DNA from: Thermoanaerobaculia bacterium
Lineage (GTDB): Bacteria; Acidobacteriota; Thermoanaerobaculia; Multivoradales; JAGPDF01
NCBI GenBank assembly: GCA_017998715.1
Contig: JAGOCP010000005.1
Coordinates: forward strand, 1-41,163
Direction: 5' to 3'
Length of the DNA stretch: 41,163 bases
The notes under the pieces are model-generated. The model was not told where the DNA came from, made no database searches, and worked only from the letters and a program-made list of their open reading frames with translations. Numbering within the stretch: the first letter of the stretch is position 1; the number at the start of each line of letters is the position of its first letter. The position numbers were made by a program, and so were the translations under genes. Shown here one piece after another: positions 32,751 through 40,058 of this stretch.

Positions 32751-32991
32751 ACACCAGGGCGTCGGTGAGCTCGTAGATGGCGCGCAGCGCTCATAACCTC
32801 GGTGAACACTCAAAACCGGCGCCGGCCATTCTCTGAGGCCGTAGGGGCCGAGACGTAGACGGCGAAAAGGGAGCGGCCAGGTCCGATAGGGCGGGCTTAT
32901 CGTACCTGGCCCTCAGCCGCTCCGCCTTGGGGCCGTCACGCTGCGTGCTGGGAGCCTCGATTCCAAGCGCTCGCACTCGGCGCGCCGGCCT

Positions 32992-33014
32992 TTACATTAC
33001 CGAGGGTTATGTAA
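32992..33014. repeat. A+T-rich inverted repeat
   Basis: TTACAT and ATGTAA are separated by 11 bases; extending inwards gives one mismatch then another pair. It stands out in a G+C-rich surrounding, just 3' of the truncated mazF reading frame. It could be an operator of a lost gene or a recombination scar. Confidence 0.4.
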
Positions 33015-33074
33015 TCTGTGGTTGGGTCGGCGGTGGCCTGCGAGCGTGAGTGGCCTCTGCAACAGCGCTCGGGA

Positions 33075-33272
33075 TCAAGCGCCCAGGAGGAGGACGTCCC
33101 CGGCCGCCTCCGGCCGTGCTAGGTCCGAGGTCATCGCGGGGACGATCGTGGTGCGGAGCCGGGAGCCGTTGAGCGGATCGGACTGAACGACCACGACCGG
33201 CCGGCGAAAGCCGGGCTCGGAACCTCCCGGTTCATCGAGATCCGCCCACTGTGTTTCGCCATGTCGAATCAC
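33075..33272 (-). pseudogene. C-terminally truncated MazF/PemK-type toxin
   Basis: The 65-codon frame starts with a GTG that overlaps the TGA of the FAD protein (GTGA) and reads VIRHGETQWADLDEPGGSEP, then GFRRPVVVVQSDPLN, TTIVPAMTSDLARPEAAGDV and stops. This is the N-terminal part of the MazF/PemK mRNA interferase fold, with the conserved 'GSEPGFRRPVVVVQSD' core. Intact family members are about 105-115 residues; the missing part normally carries the conserved 'GLPKDSVVN' strand. I found no continuation in the next 350 bases in any frame and no antitoxin gene. It is probably a dead remnant, left when sequence beyond it was replaced. Confidence 0.75.
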
Positions 33273-34990
33273 CAGTCTGACGAATGCAAGGTACGCCGCG
33301 CGGCGGAGCGGCGGAAGGCTGCGTCCTCGGCTGTTTCGGGAGCGGCATACGCCCGGTCGTACGACTCTCGGACCTGGTCTCCCATGCCAGCGAGCGCTAC
33401 CGCTTCCGCGATCTGGATGCCGTCGATGGCGGCGGAGAGGATGCCGCCGGCATAGCCGGCGCCTTCGCCGGCGGGGAAGAGGCCGGGGGTGCTGACGCTC
33501 TGCAGGGTCGCCTCGTCGCGGCGGATCGAGATCGGCGAGGAGGTGCGGGTCTCGACGCCGGTGAGGAGCGCATCCGCCATGGCGAAGCCGGGGATCTTCC
33601 TGTCGAACGCCGGAATCGCCTCGCGGATCGCGGCAATCGCCCAGTCGGGGAGGCAGGTCGAGAGGTCGGTCGGCTTCACGCCCGGGGTGTAGGAGGGCAG
33701 GACGCTGCCGAGATGGGTGGATGTGCGGCCGGCGAGGAAGTCCTCGACGCGCTGCGCCGGGGCGTCGTAGTTCCCGCCGCCGGCGCGAAAGGCCGCCTCC
33801 TCCCAGTGGCGCTGGAACTCGATGCCGGCGAGCGGGCCTTGCGGGTAGTCCGCCGGGGTGATGCCGACGACGATCCCCGAGTTGGCGTTCCTCTCGCTGC
33901 GGTCGTACTGGCTCATGCCGTTGGTCACCACCCGGCCGGGCTCCGAGGCGGCGGCGACGACCGTGCCGCCGGGGCACATGCAGAAGCTGTAGACCGAACG
34001 GCCGTTGGCACAATGGTGGACGAGGCGATAGTCGGCGGCGCCGAGCGCCGGGTGCCCGGCGCTCTCGCCGTAGCGGCAACGATCGATGATCGTCTGCGGA
34101 TGCTCGATACGGAAGCCGATCGAGAACGGCTTGGGCTCGATCGTCACCCCCTGCGCGAGCAGCGCCTCGAAGGTGTCGCGGCTGCTGTGGCCGACCGCCA
34201 GCACGACCTGGTCGGCGGCGATCTCCTCGCCGGAGGCGAGCCGCACCCCGCGCACCCGCCCGCCTTCGAGCAAGAGCCGCTCGACGCGCGTCTGGAAGCG
34301 GATCTCGCCGCCCAGCGCCTCGATCTTCGCCCGCAGACTCTCGACCACCTTCACCAGCTTGAACGTGCCGATGTGCGGCCGGTGGACCCAGAGGATCTCC
34401 TCCGGCGCGCCGGCGGCGACGAAGTCGGTCAGGACCTTGCGCCCGAGGTGGCGCGGGTCGCGCACCTGGCTGTAGAGCTTGCCGTCGGAGAAGGTACCGG
34501 CGCCGCCTTCGCCGAACTGCACGTTCGACTCCGGGTCGAGAACACCCTTGCGCCAGAAACCGAAGGTATCCACCGTCCGTTCGCGCACCCGCTTGCCGCG
34601 CTCGAGGAGGAGCGGACGAAAGCCCATCTCGGCGAGAGTGAGAGCGGCGAAGAGGCCGCACGGCCCCATGCCGATGACCACCGGACGCGGACCGGCGAAA
34701 TCGGCGTGCGCCTGGGCGACGAAGCGGTACGAGGTGTCGGGCGTGGGCAGGACGTGGCGGTCGTCGGCGAAGCGGCGGAAAAGCTCCGCTTCCCGGGCGG
34801 GATCGGCGAGCGCGAGATCGAGGATGTAGACCAGGCGGATCGCCTTGCGCTGGCGGGCGTCGACGCTGCGCTTGAAGATCGTCAGTTTCGCGGGCTCGGC
34901 GGGTGCCAGCCCGAGCCGGCGGCGCAGCGCCGTCTCGAGGTCCGCGGGCGAATGCTCGAGCGGCAGGGCGAGGTCGGTAACCCGGATCAT
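33269..34990 (-). CDS. FAD-dependent oxidoreductase of the COG2509 type
   Basis: This 573-residue protein has a small N-terminal domain (1-95, with a basic KLTIFKRSVDARQRKAIRLVY segment), then an FAD-binding Rossmann motif VVIGMGPCGLFAA near residues 105-117 with the acidic LLLERG. The blocks VQFGEGGAGTFSDGKLYSQ and FCMCPGGTVV follow, and near the C-terminus GLFPAGEGAGYAGGILSAAIDG (the second FAD-contact motif of this fold). This matches uncharacterised 'FAD-dependent dehydrogenase' COG2509 proteins. The reaction is unknown. The terminal 20 or so residues (FRRSAARRTLHSSDW) run into the truncated mazF start. ATG 34990 begins the conserved region. Confidence 0.85.
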   Translation of the reverse strand: MIRVTDLALPLEHSPADLETALRRRLGLAPAEPAKLTIFKRSVDARQRKAIRLVYILDLALADPAREAELFRRFADDRHVLPTPDTSYRFVAQAHADFAGPRPVVIGMGPCGLFAALTLAEMGFRPLLLERGKRVRERTVDTFGFWRKGVLDPESNVQFGEGGAGTFSDGKLYSQVRDPRHLGRKVLTDFVAAGAPEEILWVHRPHIGTFKLVKVVESLRAKIEALGGEIRFQTRVERLLLEGGRVRGVRLASGEEIAADQVVLAVGHSSRDTFEALLAQGVTIEPKPFSIGFRIEHPQTIIDRCRYGESAGHPALGAADYRLVHHCANGRSVYSFCMCPGGTVVAAASEPGRVVTNGMSQYDRSERNANSGIVVGITPADYPQGPLAGIEFQRHWEEAAFRAGGGNYDAPAQRVEDFLAGRTSTHLGSVLPSYTPGVKPTDLSTCLPDWAIAAIREAIPAFDRKIPGFAMADALLTGVETRTSSPISIRRDEATLQSVSTPGLFPAGEGAGYAGGILSAAIDGIQIAEAVALAGMGDQVRESYDRAYAAPETAEDAAFRRSAARRTLHSSDW

Positions 34991-35017
34991 GAGCGCAAGA
35001 TCACCTTCGGCCGGGCC

Positions 35018-35455
35018 TCACGAGCGGCGAGGTCGCGTCGCGAGCCAGAGCGTCGCGATGCCCAGGGCAAGGCTGAGGGGCGAGTAGAGCCAGGAGTCCC
35101 ACTGCGCGAAGGCCGTGCTGCGCACCGACTTGAAGAGGCCGACGAGGCGGAAGTCGCCGATGGCGCGCAGCACCAGGATCGATCCCAGAACGGCAGCGGC
35201 GAGTGTCGCCAGGTGCGGCGGAAAGGAACTCAGGATGACGCCAGCGCGGACCAGAACCACCAGCGCAGCGGCGGCGAGCAGCGCCGCGACGACCAGGGTG
35301 ATCGCCACCGATGGGCGGAAAACCGGCTTCCCCTCGACGACCGGAATCACCGAGCCGTTCGCGAGCCTGCCGCCGAAGGCCCAGACGACGTGCAGGGCGG
35401 ACAGTAGGCCAAAGATCGCGGCCAACGCGAAGGCCACCTGACGTTGTCTTTCCAT
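35018..35455 (-). CDS. DUF3995 family membrane protein
   Basis: This 145-residue protein has four predicted membrane helices. The blocks SALHVVWAFGG (about 17-27), GKPVFRPS (about 41-48) and the strongly conserved LRAIGDFRLVGLFKSVRSTAFAQWDSWLYSP are typical of DUF3995, a family of small integral membrane proteins without a known function. ATG 35455 is chosen over a longer upstream frame because the first helix follows immediately; the upstream extension is Arg-rich and unlike the family. It lies downstream of the DUF1304 gene by 64 bases on the same strand. Confidence 0.8.
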   Translation of the reverse strand: MERQRQVAFALAAIFGLLSALHVVWAFGGRLANGSVIPVVEGKPVFRPSVAITLVVAALLAAAALVVLVRAGVILSSFPPHLATLAAAVLGSILVLRAIGDFRLVGLFKSVRSTAFAQWDSWLYSPLSLALGIATLWLATRPRRS

Positions 35456-35519
35456 GGTGTGGTTCTTTCTTCGATCCGGGCGGTAGCGAGAGTCCGGGAG
35501 TCGGTCTTGGAGGGCGAAG

Positions 35520-35882
35520 TCAGCCGCGAGCCAGCAGGCTCGCCGCCAGCGCGAGCGCAGCGGGAAGGGCCTGGATCCAGAGGATCTTGCGGCTCGCCGT
35601 CGCCGCACCGAAGGCTCCAGCCACCATCACGCAGGCGAGGAAGAAGACGCGCATCTCGAAGCCGGCCGCGCCGCGCCAGAGTGCCCAGCCGAGGCCGGCG
35701 GCGAGGAAGCCGTTGTAGAGCCCCTGGTTGGCGGCCAGCATGCGGGTCGCTTTCGCCATCTCCGCCGAAAGGCCAAAAGCCCGTCGGCCGGCGGGGGCCT
35801 CCCAGAGGAACATTTCGAGGACGAGAAAGTAGACGTGCAGCAGCGCGACAGCGGCAGTGAGCAGAGTGGCTGCGAGGATCAT
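35520..35882 (-). CDS. DUF1304 family membrane protein
   Basis: This 120-residue protein has four membrane helices with the family signature HVYFLVLEMFLWEAPAGRRAFGL (about 16-38) and LAANQGLYNGFLAAGLGWAL. DUF1304 members are small inner-membrane proteins of unknown function. ATG 35882 gives the usual family length; a longer frame upstream is rejected because it would add a non-conserved Arg/Pro stretch. It lies 11 bases after the DUF1851-like gene on the same strand, and DUF3995 follows, so two small membrane proteins of similar size are side by side. Confidence 0.85.
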   Translation of the reverse strand: MILAATLLTAAVALLHVYFLVLEMFLWEAPAGRRAFGLSAEMAKATRMLAANQGLYNGFLAAGLGWALWRGAAGFEMRVFFLACVMVAGAFGAATASRKILWIQALPAALALAASLLARG

Positions 35883-35893
35883 GACCGGGGATT

Positions 35894-36391
35894 CTACGCC
35901 CGGGCGCGGCGCAGGAAGTCGACGCACTGCTCCTGCCAACGCGCCCCTTCGAGCACCATGAGCGCCGCCGGATCGAGCTCAGCCTCGGCCCAGGGATCGG
36001 GCCCGCCGACCGCCGGGTGCGGCGCGATGGCGTAGCACTCGCTGCCGCGGGCGACCCTGCCGGCTGCTGCCGCCGCCCGCACCGAAGCCGCGAGCAGGTA
36101 GGTTTCCTGCCAGGAAGGCTCTCGCAAGAAGAAGTCGAGGGTCGCGACGTCGGGGGCGAGCTCCTGCACTTCGCCGAAGAAGACGTCGAGCATGTGACAG
36201 CTGCCGTCGGGGCGAGCGTAGAACAGGGTGCCGAAACGCGAGGCGAAGAGCGGCGTGCGACGCTCGCCGGCGAGCGCCGCTGGGAGCACCGTGTCCCACA
36301 CCGCGAACCAATCAGCGATCTCGGGATGCACGTCAACGTCGATCAGCAGGTCGGCGAAGGCGGCAAGCTCGCCGGGAGGGAAAGCGCTCAC
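35894..36391 (-). CDS. DUF1851-like protein
   Basis: This 165-residue cytosolic protein begins at a GTG that overlaps the TGA of the methyltransferase gene (GTGA). The features are FASRFGTLFYARPDGSCHMLDVFFGEVQELA in the middle and ECYAIAPHPAVGGPDPWAEAELDPA near the end, which resemble the 'FGNIFF...Y.LDT..GE' and 'CYGFKPPLALGG' blocks of DUF1851. That family includes Tdi1-type immunity proteins of type VI secretion, but many members have no such link, and no toxin gene is beside this one. The match is by pattern only and should be read as tentative. Confidence 0.5.
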   Translation of the reverse strand: MSAFPPGELAAFADLLIDVDVHPEIADWFAVWDTVLPAALAGERRTPLFASRFGTLFYARPDGSCHMLDVFFGEVQELAPDVATLDFFLREPSWQETYLLAASVRAAAAAGRVARGSECYAIAPHPAVGGPDPWAEAELDPAALMVLEGARWQEQCVDFLRRARA

Positions 36392-37545
36392 CAGAGATCC
36401 AACACCAGCACGCGCGCCTCGAGGGGGCCGTTCCAGACCGGAATCCGCCGTGTCGGTTTGAGCCCGAGGAGCTTGCCCTGCGTGTCGCCGCCGGCGAAGA
36501 TGACTGCCTTCCAGCCGCGGTACTTCTGTTTCAGCGTGTCGCCGAGCGTCTTCCACAGTTCGGGCGAATCGAGCAGGCGCTCGCCGTGCGGCGGATTCGC
36601 GACCACCAGGCCGGGGCCCGCCGGTGGGTCGAAGGCGAAGGCGTCGCCGAGAACGAGGTCGGTCTGACCGAGGAGGCCGGCGGCCGCCAGATTGCGCTGC
36701 GAGGCGGCGATCGCCTCGCGCGCGAGGTCGACGCCGATCATCCGCACCGACGGGTCCGGCGCCGGCAGCGGCGCTTCGCGGATCGAGCGCCAGAGCTCGC
36801 GGTCGAAGCCGGGCAGGCGCTCGAACGCCCAGAGGTTGCGCAACCGATTGGGGGCAAGACCCATCGCGATGGCGCCGGCCTCGGCGAGAAACGTCCCGGA
36901 GCCGCACATCAGGTCCACCACCGGCCCGCGGCCGTTCCAGCCCGAGGCGAGGAGCGCCGCCGCCGCGAGCTGCTCGCGCAGCGGTGCCGCGGTCGAGGCG
37001 ACGCGATAGCCGCGCCGGTCGAGCGGCTCGCCCGAGCTGTCGAGGAGAAGCGTCGCACGGTCGCGGAAGAGGCGCAGGCGGAGCGCGACGTCGGGGCTCG
37101 AACGTTCGATGTCGGAGCGCGCCTGGAAGCGCTCGCGCTGGGCATCGACGATGCCGTCCTTCGCCTTCATGGCGATCCAGCGGGTATCGCGGATCGCCGA
37201 GTGCGACGAGGTCGCCTGGATCGAGAAGGTGCGGTCGGGCGAGAAGATCTCGGCGAGCGGCAGCGTGGCCCCGCCGTCGCGTTTTCCGTAGGCCTCGGGG
37301 GCGTTCTCGACCAGGGCGCGGGCGCCGGCGTAGAGCTGGTCGTTGTCGGCCGCCGGCCAGCTCGCGAGCTCGACGAGCACGCGGTTGGCGGTGCGCAGCC
37401 GCCAGTTGGCCGCGAGTCCGTCGGCGAAGGTGCCGTCGAAGGCGACGCCGCCGGTCTCGCGGTCCTTGGATTCGAGGCCCAGCTCCTCGAGCTCGCTCTC
37501 GAGCAGCGCCTCGAGGCCGCGGCCGCAGGTGGCGATCCAGCGCAT
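36388..37545 (-). CDS. THUMP-domain rRNA methyltransferase, RlmL-like
   Basis: The 385-residue protein has a ferredoxin-like/THUMP N-terminal half (1-185) with FSIQATSSHSAIRDTRW, and a Rossmann methyltransferase domain with the SAM motif DLMCGSGTFLAEAGAIAMG at 211-229. This is the architecture of the RlmL half of E. coli RlmKL, which makes m2G2445 in 23S rRNA; the RlmK half is absent. The catalytic motif is NPPHGER at 317-323, where NPPY is normal, so Tyr is replaced by His. It may still methylate guanine in rRNA, but the change is unusual. It overlaps the DUF1851-like gene downstream and is 7 bases after the flavin reductase gene. Confidence 0.85.
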   Translation of the reverse strand: MRWIATCGRGLEALLESELEELGLESKDRETGGVAFDGTFADGLAANWRLRTANRVLVELASWPAADNDQLYAGARALVENAPEAYGKRDGGATLPLAEIFSPDRTFSIQATSSHSAIRDTRWIAMKAKDGIVDAQRERFQARSDIERSSPDVALRLRLFRDRATLLLDSSGEPLDRRGYRVASTAAPLREQLAAAALLASGWNGRGPVVDLMCGSGTFLAEAGAIAMGLAPNRLRNLWAFERLPGFDRELWRSIREAPLPAPDPSVRMIGVDLAREAIAASQRNLAAAGLLGQTDLVLGDAFAFDPPAGPGLVVANPPHGERLLDSPELWKTLGDTLKQKYRGWKAVIFAGGDTQGKLLGLKPTRRIPVWNGPLEARVLVLDLW

Positions 37546-37552
37546 CGCCGGA

Positions 37553-38047
37553 TCAGCTCTCGCCGAGCTTCAGCCGGCGGTAGTCCCGGTTCCAGTAGAG
37601 CAGGGGCGCGCCTTCCGGCCGGGGCACGGCGCTCGCCTGGACGGCGCCGACGTAGATCGTGTGGCTGCCGGCGGGATGGCGCGACGCGATCGTGCAGTCG
37701 AGCCAGGCGACCGCGTCGACGAGGATCGGGGCGCCGGTCGCCGCGGTCGTCCAGCGTCCGGCGGCGAAGCGGTTCGGTTCGGGACCCCAGGCGAAGCGGT
37801 CGGAAAGGGCCTGATCGGCCTCGCCGAGGATGTTCACGGCGAAGACCGTGCCCGGCCGTTCGAGCAGCTCGTGGGCGCGATGCTTGTCGTCGATGATCAC
37901 CGCGATGAGCGGCGGATCGGGAGAGACCGAGACGAAGGCGGAGACCGTCAGGCCGTGGATCTCCTCTCCCACTTTCAGCGTGACGAGCGTCACCCCCGCC
38001 GGAAAGTGGCGCAGGGCATTGCGGAAGTCATCGGCGGAGACGGGCAT
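37553..38047 (-). CDS. Flavin reductase-like domain protein
   Basis: This 164-residue protein is a single flavin reductase-like (split-barrel) domain: FRNALRHFPAGVTLVTL at 8-24, LTVSAFVSVSPDPPLIAV at 33-50, and FAVNILGEADQALSDRFA at 68-85 are typical of the FMN-binding family that supplies reduced flavin to monooxygenases. No partner monooxygenase is in the window. The start ATG 38047 has no Shine-Dalgarno but begins the family's usual N-terminus. It is the first gene of a minus-strand run (flavin reductase, RlmL-like, DUF1851-like, DUF1304, DUF3995) with small gaps. The leader on its 5' side is G-rich on the plus strand. Confidence 0.87.
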   Translation of the reverse strand: MPVSADDFRNALRHFPAGVTLVTLKVGEEIHGLTVSAFVSVSPDPPLIAVIIDDKHRAHELLERPGTVFAVNILGEADQALSDRFAWGPEPNRFAAGRWTTAATGAPILVDAVAWLDCTIASRHPAGSHTIYVGAVQASAVPRPEGAPLLYWNRDYRRLKLGES

Positions 38048-38117
38048 GGCGGCGGTGGCGGCGCTGGCGGAGGTCGTGGAGGTCGGGGAGGGCGTCGAGT
38101 TGGCGGGCAGGGACGGT

Positions 38118-38147
38118 TTGCTCCCACCTCGCGAGGGAGTTTATCCT
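38118..38147 (+). promoter_or_regulatory. Possible sigma-70 promoter for apaG
   Basis: TTGCTC at 38118-38123 and TATCCT at 38142-38147 are 18 bases apart, 19 bases before the start codon at 38166. This is a modest consensus match in the divergent gap with the flavin reductase gene. Confidence 0.35.
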
Positions 38148-38165
38148 CGTTCGTCAGGAGACAAC

Positions 38166-38552
38166 GTGAGCGATACGACGACGCGCGGCATCCGCATCGA
38201 GGTCGAGAGCGAGTACGAGCCCGACCGGAGCTCGCCTTTCGAGAGCTACTATTTCTTTTCCTACCACGTGCGGATCTCGAATCTCGGCCAAGAGACGGCG
38301 CAACTGCTGTCGCGCGTCTGGATCATCACCGATTCGGACGGCGAGGTGCAGACCGTGGAGGGCCCCGGCGTCGTCGGCGAGACGCCAGTTCTCGCCCCCG
38401 GCGAGTCGTTCGAGTACACCAGCTTCTGCCCCTTGAAGACCACCGTCGGAGCGATGCAGGGGCACTACGAGATGCAGCTGGTCGCGACCGGCGAGACCTT
38501 CGCCGCCGAGATCGCGCCGTTCACCCTCGCCGTTCCGGGATCGGTGAATTGA
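38166..38552 (+). CDS. apaG: ApaG protein
   Basis: The 128-residue product is a single ApaG (FN3-like) domain, with the usual pattern GIRIEVESEYEPDRSSP at 8-24, YYFFSYHVRISNLG, LLSRVWIITDSDGEVQTVEGPGVVGETPVL and SPLETxxGxMxG-like residues (here CPLKTTVGAMQGHYEM). ApaG proteins are small cytosolic proteins historically linked to cobalt and magnesium resistance; the biochemical role is not settled. The start is GTG 38166 with AGGAG 5 bases upstream; the frame upstream has no support. It is divergent from the flavin reductase gene and followed by a methyltransferase gene after 49 bases. Confidence 0.93.
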   Translation: MSDTTTRGIRIEVESEYEPDRSSPFESYYFFSYHVRISNLGQETAQLLSRVWIITDSDGEVQTVEGPGVVGETPVLAPGESFEYTSFCPLKTTVGAMQGHYEMQLVATGETFAAEIAPFTLAVPGSVN

Positions 38553-38601
38553 CGCCAGCGCCGGAGCGGGGAGCCCCATCGAGGCTCGCCGGAGAGCGGC
38601 G

Positions 38602-39438
38602 ATGCTGCGCGCGCTGATCCGGCGCCTGGTCCCCGGCCCGGTGCGGGCCGGACTGCGCCGCGCGGTCGCCGACGCGCGCTACCGGCGGCAGGACTTCGCC
38701 GCCGATCTGCGCCAGCGCTTCACCGGCGCCTCTGGCCTGCCGCTGCCGCCGGCGGCGCTCCGCCACCGTGTCGGTCCGAACAGCTCGCGCGCCGAGTTCC
38801 TGCACGTCGGAGCGCTTTGCGCCGGCGATCTGCTGCAGGTCTACCGGCAGCTCGCGCGGCCTCCGGCGAGCGACCTGCGCTGGCTGGACTTCGGCTGCGG
38901 CTGCGGCCGCGTGGCCCGCCATCTCCTCGGGCCGGAGGCGGAGGCGCGCTTCGCGGTGCGCGACCTGGCTTACACCGGCGTCGACGTCGATCGCCGCCAG
39001 ATCGCCTGGGCGGCGCGCCATCTGCCGGGGACCTTCGCGGTCATCCCGATGTCGCCGCCGACGGCTCTTCCCGGAGCCGCTTTCGACGTCATCTTCACCA
39101 TCTCGGTCTTCACCCACCTCGACGAGGGTCCGCAGGAGGCCTGGCTCGGCGAGCTCGCCCGGCTGCTGCGCCCGGGTGGACTGCTGCTCGCGACGACGCA
39201 TGCGCCGGACATCGCTCGTTCGAGTCCAGGCGTGACACCGGGGGAGCTGGCGAAGCTCGAGGCGCGGGGATTCCTCTTCCGTCCGAGCGTCGGACCGTTC
39301 AACGAGCAGTCGACGTTTCATTCCGAGGCCTACCTGCGCGCCTCCTGGTCGCGGCACCTCGAGCTCCGCGGCTTCTTCCCCAAAGCCCTCGGCGGCTTCC
39401 AGGACATCTCCGCCTGGGAGAAGCGCGAGCCGGTCTGA
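38602..39438 (+). CDS. Class I SAM-dependent methyltransferase
   Basis: This 278-residue protein has a basic N-terminal segment (1-45) and a Rossmann methyltransferase domain with motif I LDFGCGCGRVARHL at 95-108, an acidic motif II residue in TGVDVDRRQ, and FDVIFTISVFTHLDE as motif IV. The C-terminal part (HLELRGFFPKALGGFQDISAW) resembles the end of surface-polysaccharide-associated methyltransferases. The substrate is unknown. The spacing to apaG (49 bases) allows co-transcription. ATG 38602 is the first start after the apaG stop in this frame; no strong ribosome site is visible. Confidence 0.78.
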   Translation: MLRALIRRLVPGPVRAGLRRAVADARYRRQDFAADLRQRFTGASGLPLPPAALRHRVGPNSSRAEFLHVGALCAGDLLQVYRQLARPPASDLRWLDFGCGCGRVARHLLGPEAEARFAVRDLAYTGVDVDRRQIAWAARHLPGTFAVIPMSPPTALPGAAFDVIFTISVFTHLDEGPQEAWLGELARLLRPGGLLLATTHAPDIARSSPGVTPGELAKLEARGFLFRPSVGPFNEQSTFHSEAYLRASWSRHLELRGFFPKALGGFQDISAWEKREPV

Positions 39439-39468
39439 GGCCGATCGAGCGTCCGGACCGCCCGGCGC

Positions 39469-39495
39469 GGGAACCTTTTCCGCTGATTGGGTCTC
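39469..39495 (+). promoter_or_regulatory. ECF-sigma-type promoter before the secreted protein operon
   Basis: GGGAACC at 39469-39475 (canonical GGAAC core of ECF -35 elements) is followed after 15 bases by GTCTC at 39491-39495 (ECF -10 elements often contain GTC). It points at the secreted protein gene 62 bases downstream. Between them a 6-bp hairpin (39516-39532, CACCGC/GCGGTG) lies in the predicted leader. Confidence 0.55.
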
Positions 39496-39557
39496 TTGAG
39501 AAGTGATGTGCTCGACACCGCTCGGTGCGGTGCCATCTCCAGCCTCAGGAGGTTTCC

Positions 39558-40058
39558 ATGAAAGCCCGATTCGCGATCACCGCGCTCGCCGTCACCGCTC
39601 TCGTCGCTGCCGTTTCTGTTGCCGTCGCCCAAGGTGGGCCTGGACCCGGCCACGGGAACGGGAAGGGAGACTGTCAGGGACGCCATGCCGGCGGGCCGCC
39701 GGCCTACGACAGCGCAGCCGAGACGACCCTGACCGGAAAGGTGGTCGAGCTTCTGCCCCAGGCGTGCGCCTGCGGCGGCCTCCACGTCCGCCTCACGACG
39801 ACCTCCGGCGACCTCGAAGTCGCCCTCGGTCCGACGACCTATCTCGCCGAGATCGGTGCTTCCATCATGCTGCAGGACGAGATCCAGGTCACCGGAGCCA
39901 AGCCGTCGAACGCCGCGCCGGCCGACTTCCTGGCGCGCTCGGTGCGCAAGGGGGAAGCGACCTATGAGCTGCGCGACGCCCAGGGCCTGCCGCGTTGGGC
40001 TGGCACCGGGATGGGCTGCCCGATGCACAAGCGCGGCGTCTCTGGGCAGGCCGGATGA
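39558..40058 (+). CDS. Small secreted protein, probable OB-fold
   Basis: The product has 166 residues. A signal peptide (1-24, cleavage near VAVAQ) leads into a Gly/His-rich linker (GPGPGHGNGKGDCQG) and a beta-rich domain (about 50-145) of the form TLTGKVVELLPQACACGGLHVRLTTTSGDLEVALG, ILQDEIQVTGAK and FLARSVRKGEATYELRD, an OB-fold-like arrangement seen in small secreted proteins of unknown function. Cys residues (CQG, CACGG, MGCPMHK) may bind metal or heme or form disulfides. The ATG at 39558 has AGGAGG 5 bases upstream. The operon continues with overlapping genes, and an ECF-type promoter lies 62 bases upstream. Confidence 0.7.
   Translation: MKARFAITALAVTALVAAVSVAVAQGGPGPGHGNGKGDCQGRHAGGPPAYDSAAETTLTGKVVELLPQACACGGLHVRLTTTSGDLEVALGPTTYLAEIGASIMLQDEIQVTGAKPSNAAPADFLARSVRKGEATYELRDAQGLPRWAGTGMGCPMHKRGVSGQAG

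Larger units (their letters stand above)
32724..33074. other. Intergenic region at the edge of the accessory segment
   Basis: These 351 bases lie between the small membrane protein and the truncated mazF. They hold a perfect 7-bp hairpin at 32733-32750 (CCGCCAC-GAGA-GTGGCGG) and an inverted repeat at 32992-33014. A minus-strand stretch around 32723-32795 reads ALRAIYELTDALVSATL but has no start, so it may be a gene remnant. No complete gene is supported. Confidence 0.45.

Noticed and set aside
32791-32976. 60-codon minus frame in the region after the Rhs operon
   Set aside because: No ribosome site, no conserved motif, and composition like random G+C-rich sequence.
33075-34661. 528-codon minus frame joining the mazF remnant to an upstream stretch
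   Set aside because: The upstream part is an out-of-frame shadow of the FAD gene (Arg/Gly-rich); only the last 65 codons match MazF.
35894-36907. 337-codon minus frame
   Set aside because: The N-terminal half overlaps the methyltransferase in another frame. The protein-like part begins at the GTG overlapping the methyltransferase stop (36391).
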